DNA of 64,000 nucleotides from Trichopria drosophilae (Eukaryota; Arthropoda; Insecta; Hymenoptera; Diapriidae): NCBI GenBank assembly GCA_030407085.1, contig CM059586.1, positions 107,025,501 to 107,089,500 of the forward strand, written 5' to 3'. This document shows, in pieces, positions 1 to 10,400 of this stretch. Position 1 is the first letter of the stretch. Every line of letters begins with the position of its first letter. A program made the translations under genes and the position numbers. The notes beneath the pieces are model-generated. The model was not told where the DNA came from. It was given only the letters and a program-made list of their open reading frames with translations, and did not search any database.

Positions 1-647
1 AAACTGACAAAATGGCGGCTCAAACACGAAAAGAACGGCGAAAAGCTCCTGCATCTTTTATTCGAAAATAATTTCGTAAAAAATGTCGCCGAACAAAAAG
101 TTCTTAGAATTGATCAAAGAATACGCTCAAATTTTTTTAGAATTTTTAAAACACTTTTCTTCATTTTCAAAATCGCAAAATTTTGAAAAAATATGAAAAG
201 TAGAAAAATTTTGAAAAAATTTCGAAGTTTTCTTTGATCGATTCTAAGAACTTTTTGTTTAGCAACATTGTTTGCAAAAGTCTATCATTTACAAATAACA
301 AAATTGCTGTTTCCTTATGTTTTGAAAAGTTTAGAAATTTTTTATTTGGAAACGATAGACTTTCGCAAAAAATATGACGGAACAAAAAGTTCTTAGAATC
401 TATCAAAGCAAACCTCGAATTTTGTTCAAAATTTTTCTATGACTTTTCATATTTTTTCAAAATTTTGCTATTTTAAAAATGAAGAAAAGTGTTTTAAAAA
501 TTCTGAAAAAAATTGAGCGTATTCTTTAATCAATTCTAATAACTTTTTGTTCAGCAACATTTTTTCCGAAAGCCTATCATTTTCGAATAAAAAATTCAGG
601 AGCTTTTCGCCGTTCTTTTCATGTTTGAGTCGCCATTTTGACAGTTT
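1..647. repeat. Long inverted repeat (hairpin element), probably cut by the window edge
   Basis: The first ~300 bases recur as reverse complement up to 647. The outer arm with GGCGAAAAGCTCC near 40-52 pairs with GGAGCTTTTCGCC near 599-611, and the aaactg at position 1 pairs with cagttt ending at 647. The arms are near-identical with scattered mismatches and the middle is AT-rich. This is the structure of a foldback MITE. The true left end may lie outside the window, so no target-site duplication can be assigned. There is no coding content. Confidence 0.7.
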
Positions 648-687
648 CCAGCTTTATTTTCAAAATGCTGTCATGCACATTTTAAAG

Positions 688-982
688 TTAAAGGATTGAG
701 GACACGATATTTTCACCGATCAGTGATCTCCTTAAGCGTTTCCAATGTGAAAACGCCGATTAAAAAATATTTGTCAGTGAAAAAATCTTATTTTTTTGTG
801 AAAAACCAAGCATAACTTTTTTGGAATGGACTCGATTGATTTTTTAACAGAAGATTCGGAAAGATCGATCAATTTTACGTCGAAAATGTTTTGTCTAAAA
901 TTGTTTGAATTGGTTTTTAATGTCAAGAAATATTCCGAAAATCTTGGTGAAATTTGTGTCCTCTTGGGCGTTAATGGGTTAA
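688..982. mobile_element. Short TTAA-flanked element (piggyBac-like MITE)
   Basis: It is bounded by TTAA at 688-691 and 979-982. The ends are imperfect inverted repeats: TTAAAGGATTGAGGACAC on the left, and on the right (read inward on the minus strand) TTAACCCATTAACGCC followed by CAAGAGGACAC. TTAA target sites and CCC-type termini are characteristic of the piggyBac superfamily. There is no transposase, so it is non-autonomous. The right end resembles the lone end at 42856. Confidence 0.5.
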
Positions 983-1676
983 GGTAGTTAGACCCCGGGA
1001 TATAGCACGTTAGGAACAAATGTTGTACAATGTTTCCAAGAATTTAATTTTTATTAATAAAATTATTGTTGAAAAGCGAAAAGATTATTGTCATAACAAA
1101 AAATTGGAATATGCAAAAACAAGTTAAACTTGGTTAATGACTCGAATTTTTTGCTTTTCGCCTGTCAACAAATTTTTAAAAATTAATAGATTTTTCAACG
1201 TATGATGCCTTATTTTTTGGAGAAAATGTTTCTCTACAACTTCGCCGTAGGATTTTTCAAAATTTATTGTCTGACTACTAAAATCAGAGCTTACCTATAA
1301 TCTCTGCTAAAATTAATAAAGATTGTAAAAAGTATCAGTTTCTTTTTTAAACAAATAGATATATTTGACGTTAGCTTAAGAAATTTGGAAAATCTTACGG
1401 TGAAGTTGTAGAGAATCATTTTTTCGAAAAAATAAGCCATCATACATTGAATTCCATTCATTTTTAAAAATATTTTGACAGGCACGAAGAAGAAAACTTC
1501 AGTCATTAATAAAATTTGTTTAACAAATTGCTTTTGCTCATTCCAATTTTTTTTCGGGAACAATAATGTTTCCTCTCTTTAAAAATATTTTTATTCATGA
1601 AAATTAAATTCGTGGAAATATTATTATGTAAATATTTTTCCATAACACACTATATCCTAGGGTCTAACTACCTTAA
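979..1676. mobile_element. TTAA-flanked element with GGTAGTTAGACCC termini
   Basis: The left end TTAAGGTAGTTAGACCC and the right end (GGGTCTAACTACCTTAA, ending at 1676) are perfect inverted repeats, continuing as GGGATATAG / CTATATCC with one mismatch. The length is 698 bp including both TTAA sites. The interior has inverted-repeat arms (AAAATTAATAGATTTTTCAACG-like stretches recur inverted) and no transposase. Its left TTAA is shared with the element ending at 982. Confidence 0.7.
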
Positions 1677-1689
1677 TGGGGTCCTAATT

Positions 1690-2290
1690 TTGGAAGAATT
1701 ATTTCGGAAATAAGTGATTTTCATTTATTTCCAAAAATTCCTGGTCAGTTCTCAATTAACCCAATAAACGAAAAAGTATATGGAATCGATATTTTGCATT
1801 CTGTTTCTTTCTAGTGGCGTATTGATTATTCGAGATTCTTATTCGAATTTATACTATTTTATACGACCTGTAATACCAGAATTGAATTCATTTACGATAC
1901 CGTATTTAACGCATTACAAAAATTCATTTCTTGCGGCTTAGAATAGCTTTAAATTCTGTAAATTTAATCGAAGAATTGATTATATCGTTTTCCATATTTC
2001 ATAATTTTCGAAGAAATGTTTTCTAGTTTTGAATTTAAATCATTCGATAATCCAAAGTAATCATTTCTTTGAGGTTATGGGCGTTTATGTATCGCGTATA
2101 ATATCGTATACACTCGCATTCGTAACTGAAAGAGTGGGAAAGAAACAGACTTATTCCGTATTAAATCGTACACAGATTTTTCGTATACTTTTTCGTTTAA
2201 TAACGAATTTTCGCCTAATTTTCAAAGAATTATTTCGGAAATAAGTGATTTTCATTTATTTCCAAAAACTCGCGGTCAGTTCTCAATTTA
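1690..2290. repeat. AT-rich spacer flanked by a ~65-bp direct repeat
   Basis: A block with GAATTATTTCGGAAATAAG then TGATTTTCATTTATTTCC and ending GGTCAGTTCTCAATT occurs at about 1694-1760 and again at about 2225-2290 in the same orientation. Related sequence recurs near 19380-19450 and 22150-22190, so it is a dispersed repeat. Between the copies there is AT-rich sequence with no gene. Confidence 0.55.
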
Positions 2291-3979
2291 ACCCTTTAAG
2301 ACCCGACTTTTTTTAAGTGATGCGATTTTCGTCATACTCTGTACTTAAGGGTTTTTGAGGTCGCTGATTACGAATCTGATGTTAGTTTTTCAACATTCAA
2401 AATGGTGGGTCCAATATGGCGGACGACTTTTTTAAAATTTCATTGGATTCACTTGAAATTCGTTACACGGGGGTTTACGTGGTCGCTGATTACGTTTTTC
2501 TCTTTTCAGTTAACTCGTTTCCGCCCAAAATGCCGTAAATTTCACTACATTTTAATCGTCACATTTCTTATAGAAACTAACGATGAATAATTCTGAATAT
2601 TTAGATTCTATAGTTTTCAACCCTCCTCTTTCCGAATCCGAAGTCCGGTTTTCGCTAGGAGCAGCCATTTTTTAAATATGGCGGCGAAAAGGCAAAAAAA
2701 TAGAGAAAATTTCGATTTTTGGATCGGTTTTTCATGTTTTTCAAAAGGTTCGCGCTGACCGATCATTCCAAAGACCTGGATCTGGTGGAATAATGAGTTT
2801 GACAAAAAGTTGACATGATCAGATATGCAAAATATAAGATGGCGGATCCAAGATGGCTGATTTTTCGCAGAATTTTGTGTTTTTATAGCATTTCCGACAT
2901 TATTATTAGCTATTAATAAATATTGTTGCACTTATTATTGATTTACACAATCATTTGTAACAGTATCTTCTATCCGATACTCGAAATTCCAAATGGCGGT
3001 TCCAAGATGGCCGACTGAAATGCAACAAAATTTCTTGATCCATATGAAACTGACTACTCGGTGGTTTTCGGGGTCGCAGATTACGAATATGACATTTGAT
3101 TTTCATCATTCAAAATGGCGGACCCAAAATGGTGGAGGAAAATACAAAACGTTGCATGTCCGAAATGAAAATGGTTACTCGCGGGTTTTATATTATATAG
3201 TCGGAAATGCTATAAAAACACAAAATTCGGCGAAAAATCCGCCATCTTGGATCCGCCATCTTATATTTTGCATATCTGATCATGTCAACTTTTAGTCAAA
3301 CTCATTATGACACCAGATCCAGGTCTTTGGAATGATCGGTCATCGCGAACCTATTGAAAAACATGAAAAACCGATCCAAAAATCGAAATTTTCTATTTTT
3401 TTGGCTTTTCGCCGCCATATTTAAAAAATGGCTGCTCCTAGCGAAAAACGGACTTCGGATTCGGAAAGAGGAGGGTTGAAAACTATAGAATCTAAATATT
3501 CAGAATTATTCATCGTTAGTTTCTATAAGAAAAGTGACGATTAAAACGTAGTGAAATTTACGGCATTTTGGACGGAAACGGGTTAATCTTGATGGTCATT
3601 TTCATGAGTCTAGCTCCATTTTCAAATTTTTTCGTGCGCAATATTGGATCCGCCATCTTGAGTTTTGAAAAAAATAACATCAGATTCGTAATCAGCGACC
3701 CCGCAAACCTCCGAGCAGTAATTTTCATGAGCCTTACTTGAAGTAATTTAACAATTTTTATTTTTTTTTTACAACCCTTAGCAAAAACATTGTTTTTAAA
3801 TATAGTTATAATTATAAGATTGTTGTAAATTTATTGCATTATAATTTTTTTTTAAAAGTAATATAAATTTGTGGATCTTTGGCGTTTAGAACTGAAAAAT
3901 TGATTAATTTTTGACAAAGTTATGAATGTTCGAACACAAAAGTGGTTTCAATCGAAACCGCTGGGCCTTAAAGGGTTAA
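2288..3979. mobile_element. TTAA-flanked element carrying a large inverted repeat and GGCGGATCC monomers
   Basis: Termini TTAACCCTTTAAG(A)CCC at 2288 and GGGCCTTAAAGGGTTAA ending at 3979 are inverted repeats with TTAA at both ends (1692 bp). Inside, the segment around 2530-2935 is repeated inverted at about 3185-3560 (for example CCTCCTCTTTCCGAATCCG near 2624 and its complement near 3470). Several copies of the TCAAAATGGCGGA / CCAAGATGGC monomer sit in the loop. Apparent ORFs here run through the repeat and are not genes. Confidence 0.7.
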
Positions 3980-4035
3980 TGTCTTTGGCAGTTTCTAGGA
4001 AATCCGTCTATAGTAATTAGAATTGCCCCCACAAA
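3976..4035. repeat. Dispersed repeat fragment
   Basis: The stretch with GGCAGTTTCTAGGAAAT followed by TAGTAATTAGAATTGCCC reappears in reverse orientation at 22098-22150 and, partly, in the same orientation near 19460-19520. No function is visible. It lies just outside the TTAA element and about 350 bp upstream of the phosphatase start. Confidence 0.5.
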
Positions 4036-4039
4036 GCCC

Positions 4040-4379
4040 GAATTTCGAAAAATCCAGTCACTTTTTATATTTGCGGTATTTATTTAAAATGCCTACCTTA
4101 TCGATCGAGCAGTATGTACATCACAGTTCGCAACCCGGTATATGTCATGCCTATAGGTTAGATTTCTCTAGGTCACCATTTAACAATCGAAGTCGAGCAA
4201 TATCGGCATTATTCGGCATTTTCGACCTTGAATTTTCCCCGCACAAACAGAGGGAAGGTTCAGGAAGGTTGCAGAGAGTGTTGCGGCGTGACGGAAATAC
4301 CACAGCGGTGAACGAAACTTCCACATTTTAAATTGAAATTCTAACTTTTATATTTTTCACTTCGAAATCTTCAGTGACA
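4040..4379 (+). promoter_or_regulatory. Probable 5' region of the HAD phosphatase gene
   Basis: This is about 340 bp of non-repetitive sequence, less AT-rich than its surroundings (notably 4225-4310), directly upstream of the phosphatase ATG, as expected for a promoter and 5' UTR. No clear TATA box is seen. The ATG is preceded by CTTCAG/TGACA with pyrimidine-rich sequence, so a 5'-UTR splice acceptor just 5 nt before the start codon is possible. The transcription start site cannot be placed. Confidence 0.35.
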
Positions 4380-4437
4380 ATGGCAGATTTCAAAAAGGTT
4401 ACCCATTGCATCTTCGACATGGATGGATTAATTCTTG
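4380..4437 (+). CDS. Gs1l: Exon 1: start codon and HAD motif I
   Basis: It encodes 19 residues, [19 protein letters not shown], plus the first base of codon 20. The ATG sits in gacaATGg, a good eukaryotic context. The donor is CTTG/GTACGG. The nucleophile Asp13 and Asp15 are here, so both cap isoforms share the catalytic loop. The exon breaks one residue before the conserved Asp of the family's DG..LD(T/S)E element, and that residue is therefore set by which cap exon is spliced on. Confidence 0.9.
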
Positions 4438-7400
4438 GTACGGTCACTCATATCTTATCAAGAATCTAACGGCTAGTGTAATTTTGTTAAAATATAAATA
4501 TTTTATACTATTTTTTATTTTCATAGTGTGACATTTCTCCATATGCAACATATTGACATTTTGAACTTTTATCGGCATGTTTTATATAGAAATAGTTGTC
4601 GATTAATGTTTCAAATAGTTGTAAAAACCTTATAAAATTTAAAACTTTCCTTTAACGTAATTTTTAGTATTATATATGTAGAATTTTTAGATTTATCTCC
4701 TGTATTAGCCTTTCGCTTACTTTCTTCATCTGTGACGAAGATCTACAAAAATTTATAAAGAACTTTATTTCTTATATTAGTAATAAGAAATTTACTTTAA
4801 AAATGTGTAAATTGCAAGATGTTTTTTGCCGTTACTTCGAACCATGAATATTTTAAAATAAATCAAGAAATGTTTATTTGAAAATCTCTTTTAATCTGAG
4901 GATTTATTTATTTTCTTCCGTCTATTAATTAAGGTTACGGTCCACAACAGGCGTCAAATGATAAACGAAGACCAAAAAAATTGAATTGAAAAAATGTCCA
5001 AATAAACATTTCTTGATTTATTATGTGTAAATTTTAATTAATTACATATGTACCAATTTTTAGTAAAATGACAAAATTTATATGTAAATAATTCCCAATT
5101 TCGGAAAGGTAAGACGATTGAAATATTTTTTTATTAGCTTAATCGCAAGTGACGCAGGAAGATATCGTTTATTATGAACTTGCTCTTAATTGAAATATTA
5201 CTTTAGACGATTGTACAATAAGTGGAAAATTTTATTATTGCCTCAAGATAAATAATTGCTTATGTAAAGTTTATAATGCAATTGTATTAACACTGACGTA
5301 TTTCCTTGTTGATATATTGTGTAATCTTTCGATATGATATTAACGAGTATATTACAACTATTACATATTGTAAATGATTAAGCAACAAAGTTTCATTGAA
5401 ATATGTAACTTTATATTTAAGATTAAAGCATAATTAAATTCTTGTTTTACCTTTTATTTCATTCAGATGAAATTATTATGAATAACAATTAATTTTCCAT
5501 AATATATTTTAAAACGATTGTCTTTGCTATATGTTAAACATGATTAATCCTTTCAGTCATGAATTTTTCCAGTGGTTTTTTTCTTAAATTCGGTATAAAG
5601 GGGGAGCTGCCGATAACAAGTGACAAAATTCAAAATGGCGGATCTATGTAATATAAGAATTTTTGTCGGCCATATTGGATCCGCCATTTTGAATTTTACT
5701 GCAAAGAAAAGTTACCTTAAATAGCCATTTTTTTTTCAAATTTGAAAACAAGTTTCCAACGCTTGTTTTAAACTAAAAAACAAATTTTAAATTTAGGCTA
5801 CATGCATGAAAAGTTAGTCAATATATTCTAGTTTAAGAATCAATTTATAGGAAATTGCAACAATACAATATTTATGATAGTATTTCATTTCGAAACAGTC
5901 GAATAACATTGGCGACCCATTTCAGTGTACTTTTCAGAAGAATCACCCATATAGAAAATTCAAAATGGCGGATCTATGTAATAAGACAGAATTTTTGTCG
6001 GCCATATTGGATCCGCCATTTTGTATATAGGTGATTCTTCTGAAAAGTACACTGAAACGTGTCGCCAATGTTATTTGACTGTTTCGAAATGAAATACTAT
6101 CATAAATATTATATTGTTGCAATTTCCTATAAATTGATTCTTAAACTAGAATATATTGACTAACTTTTCATGCATGTAGCCTAAATTTAAAATTTGTTTT
6201 TTAGTTTAAAACGAGTGTTGGAAACTTGATCTCAAATTTGAACAAAAATGGCTATTTAATGTATTTCTTTGCAGTAAAGTAACATAAAAATATAAATAAT
6301 TTTTTGCGATGCTTTAAAAATTACTTTCAACTATGCTCTTTATAATTATTACGTATAAATGTTGTTTTTATATCTTATATCACTGCTTAATGTTTGTGTT
6401 TCTTTGCGAGTAAAAATTCCGGGTGATCTTCGAAGCCTCTCATTTTTGGGAATAAAAGTGAATCAACGTATTATAAATAAATGCTACTGCCATAAAACTT
6501 AAATATTCATTGGTCCTAAAAAGATATTATAACGATATTTGTTTACATCATTCTGTTATTTAATAACATTCAATAATAGGTTGATTTGTGATCTCCGAAA
6601 TCTTTTTATAAAATATTTATTTTAATTGCAAAAGTTGATCATATTCACTTGAAACTTATTATTCGGGGGTTTTTGAGGTCGTCGAATTCAAATGTGATGT
6701 CAGATTTTTAAATTTCAAAATGGCGGATCTAATATGGCGACCAAAAATTGTAACAGTTGATCATATTCGCTTGGAACTTATTACTCGGGGATTTTTGGGG
6801 TCGCTGAATCCAAACGTGATGTCAGATTTTTAAATTTCAAAATGGCCGATCCAATATGGCGACCAAAAATTGTACCAAATTCGATAAAGACATAATTCGA
6901 TTCAACGAAATGAGCTGTTACGATTGTCCAATGAAACAAAATTGCGTACATTATCATTTGGGAGAATTAAAATTTGTGAATAACGAGTTTGAAAAGAAAA
7001 GTAAGAAAATTGCGACTAGAAAAACTCGCAAACTTCTAGCAAACAACCGAAAAGGAAAACCAGAAAATAATATTGTATTATAAGAATGTAATATTGTATT
7101 AAATAGTATTTGTAAATATTGTTTTTTGCATTGGTCTAAATAAATAATTATTAATTGTAAATTTTAAACACTTGAATTTTAGAATTCGGTCCGCCATATT
7201 GGATCCGAGATCTTGAATTCAGTCATAATGGATCCGCCATCTTTAAGTTGAAATATTTAAAAATTTATAATCGTCGACTAACATAATTTGTGATTTTTAT
7301 ACGTATATTGACTAATATTTAGCGTGCAATATAATAATATTCTTCATTTAACCCTTTGCGGCATAGTGGTACATACGTTGTACCACCTAGATTTATTCAC

Positions 7401-10400
7401 ATTTCCTTACAATTATTATTAACGAATAAAATTGAAAAAAACTGCATTTTTTTCCAATAAATTCATTTTTGCAAACTGCACAAGGTTTTTTTAACTGTAG
7501 ATTATTTATGAGGGTTTTTGGGGTCCCTAATCACGAATCCAACGTTAGTTTTACCAAATTCAAAATGGCGGATCCAATATGGCGGCCAACAAAATTTTAA
7601 AATGCCTTAATTTCAACAAAGTTTGCTACTCGGGGGTTTTGGGAGTTGCTGATTACGAATCCGATGTTAGTTTTACCAAATTCAGAATTGTGGATCCAAT
7701 ATGCGGGTCAAAAAAATTTTAAAATGTCTCATTTTTAACAAAATTTGTTACTCGATGGTTTTCGGGATCTCTGATTTCGTTAATTTACCAAATCCATTGA
7801 ATCCGGAATTTGAGAATATTATCCTCGGATTCGTAATCAGCGCTCCTGAAAATCCTCCGATATAAAATTTTCTACAAATGGAGTCGTTTGTAAAATGTTT
7901 GTCCGGCAAGTTTTGATCTGCCATTTTTAACTTGTTAAACATAATAACGGATAACTTGAAGTCGTTTTCAAAATTTTTGGCTGATAATATCGATTTACCG
8001 AAAACTCCCTAGTAACAAATTTCAAGCGAATCTGACGAATTGTGAAAAATTCGTCCTCCATATTGAATCCGCCATTTTTAATTTTCAAAATCTGACTTCA
8101 AATTCGTAATCAGCGACCCCAAAAACTCCCGAATAACAAATTTCAGCTATTTTCCATGTAAAGAAAAATGTATGCCGCAAAGGGTTAATATATAATCAAT
8201 AATTAAAATTTAAGAATGGCATAGCATTAATAATAACAATCATGAATTTTGCGCAACATTTGATTCTTACTTCAGAACGTATCCAGAACATATTTCACAT
8301 AAAAAAAAAATTATTTCGATGAAAAATTTGTTTGTTAAAAAATTGCGAAAACATGTACTTTTCAGGAGAATCAACTGATATTGTCAAATAATTTCTTTTG
8401 AAAATTATGCTTTTTTGAAAATAATTTCTTATTAACAATAATTATTTTACATAATTATGCTACATTATTACTTTTTAATAACATTTATCAGAGTCTTAGG
8501 AAGGGCAGGAACAAGAAACCGTAACAAAATCGTTGACGAACCGCTCATAAATAATGAGAAGTTTATACCATGTTTATCGCTGAGACTGAAAGGGTTAAAC
8601 AGTCGGTTATTAGTTAATCAGTTGCTTACTTTTCCTCATTTTTCACACATCCCCTGCTTTTACGGGTTCGTTTCATTAGTTTTTGAGTTCAAAACTAAAT
8701 CAATTTCATTCTTTTTGTAGAATTAGGGGAGAGTCCAGTAGCCTGACCACCTAACCATTTTCGAATATAACTTATTCTTCGCGACTTTAACAATTAATAG
8801 AAAGTATTAAAAATAATATTTGTATTATATTGAATGCATCCGTGGAGAATTTGAAGACAAAATAGCGAATCTGTTAAAGAATTGCATCCTTTTCGTTGCT
8901 CATAAAATTGGTTACGCTACTGTACTTGTCCGGTAGCCCAACCACTCAATAACTGAACTTGTATATAGTAAAAATGCATTATTAAATACTTATAATGGAC
9001 TTTTATTGGAAATAAAATAATATTTACATACCCCATTCTTTAATATAACTTAAAATAGATGCAGTAAGCAATGTAATAAACATATCGTTAAAAAAGTTTT
9101 TTCATGAAATTTTTAAAACTATTGAACATAAATATAATTTTTTCTTGCTCTTTTGCCTTCGCAGTTTCGTAAATGACATTGTCCATGAAAATTCCAGAGT
9201 GTTCTACTCGTCTCTTTATTATTAAAAAATTATTACTATTATTATTATTGAAAAATAAAATTATTGTTAAAAAATAGCTGTATTTTTTAAAAATATAATG
9301 TAGAAAATTACGTACTCAAGATCTAGTAATTTCCGTAACTGTTATTAGAATTATTTATTTCCTAAATAAATCTATAAATCACTTCACATAACTAAAGCCG
9401 GCGTACAATGTGTAATTTTAATTTCGTGTCAGTCTGTTCACGAGAGAATTTTTATGAAGAATAAACGAAAAAAACAAATTACATTTAAGCTTAATTTCAT
9501 TACTGAAGTCAAGTTAGCTTTTAAAATTGTTAGATAAGCAATATTTTTACCGGTCGGGGGTACCGGAAAGTATGTATGAGCCGTGAAATTGTTATTTTAA
9601 ACAAATGAGACATAAAAAATAGTTTTTATAGCCAAAATCGAAAGCTGAGGGATAAATGTTTGTGTAGACACAACGATAATTAGCTTATTTATTATATGAT
9701 AATAAATATTAACTGCAAAACTTACCTATTTTTATTTAAATGTTCATTTTATGAGTTTGAAGATTAAAAACTTATGCCATACCATTAAAGTAAAGAAAAA
9801 TAGCTTCCTATTCTCAAATTTACAGTTTTGTGTAGTGTCTTTACATTCTTAGAACTAATTAGTGCTCGGGTCTACCGGACTCTCCCCTAAATCACATGAA
9901 TTAACCCGTTTTGTCCTGAAATGCCCTAAATTTTGACTTCTTTTCATCAGGTGCTTTCTCATGGAGAAAGTCATTCAATCGTTTTGATATAATCACACAT
10001 ATTGTATTTTTTCTCGAACTTTCTAAAACCGGTTTCAGATTGACCATATCTGCCGCCATTTTTTTACTATGGCGGTTTAAACATAAAAAAATCGTGAATT
10101 TTGAAAAAATTTGTTCAAATCGTATTTTTTAACAGGAAACCGTATTGGAATCAAGCTGAATCTCTGTATCTAGTGGAGTAAATAGTTGTACTAAAAGATA
10201 GGATGGTTATTAATTCACCATTCAAAATGGCGTCTTCAAAATGGCGGTTCTCAGTGAACATTTTGTTGAAAAATGTCTGGACGCTCTAACTGAACAATTA
10301 TGAGCTTGTTTTAAAAAATGCTAAGAATAAAAAATTCTTAGAATTCGTCGAGAAATATAGTGAATTTTTTTTTAGATTTTCTAAATGAATTTTTGAGCAA

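Larger units (their letters stand above)
5544..8598. mobile_element. 3-kb TTAA-flanked element inside intron 1, with a second element nested in it
   Basis: The left end TTAATCCTTTCAGTCATG and right end GACTGAAAGGGTTAA (minus strand TTAACCCTTTCAGTC) match, with TTAA at 5544-5547 and 8595-8598. It contains a hairpin (5697-6277), two GGCGGATC monomers (6650-6870), a small coding remnant (6856-7083) and the complete 7348-8188 TTAA element. It sits within intron 1 of the phosphatase gene. A piggyBac-like origin is inferred from the TTAA and CCC ends. Confidence 0.6.

Noticed and set aside
2993..3295. 100-codon ORF
   Set aside because: Lies wholly within the inverted-repeat TTAA element and is built from the GGCGGATCC monomer.
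4023..4331. 102-codon plus-strand ORF upstream of the phosphatase
   Set aside because: It begins in a dispersed repeat fragment and ends before the real ATG, with no recognisable protein. More likely promoter/5' UTR.
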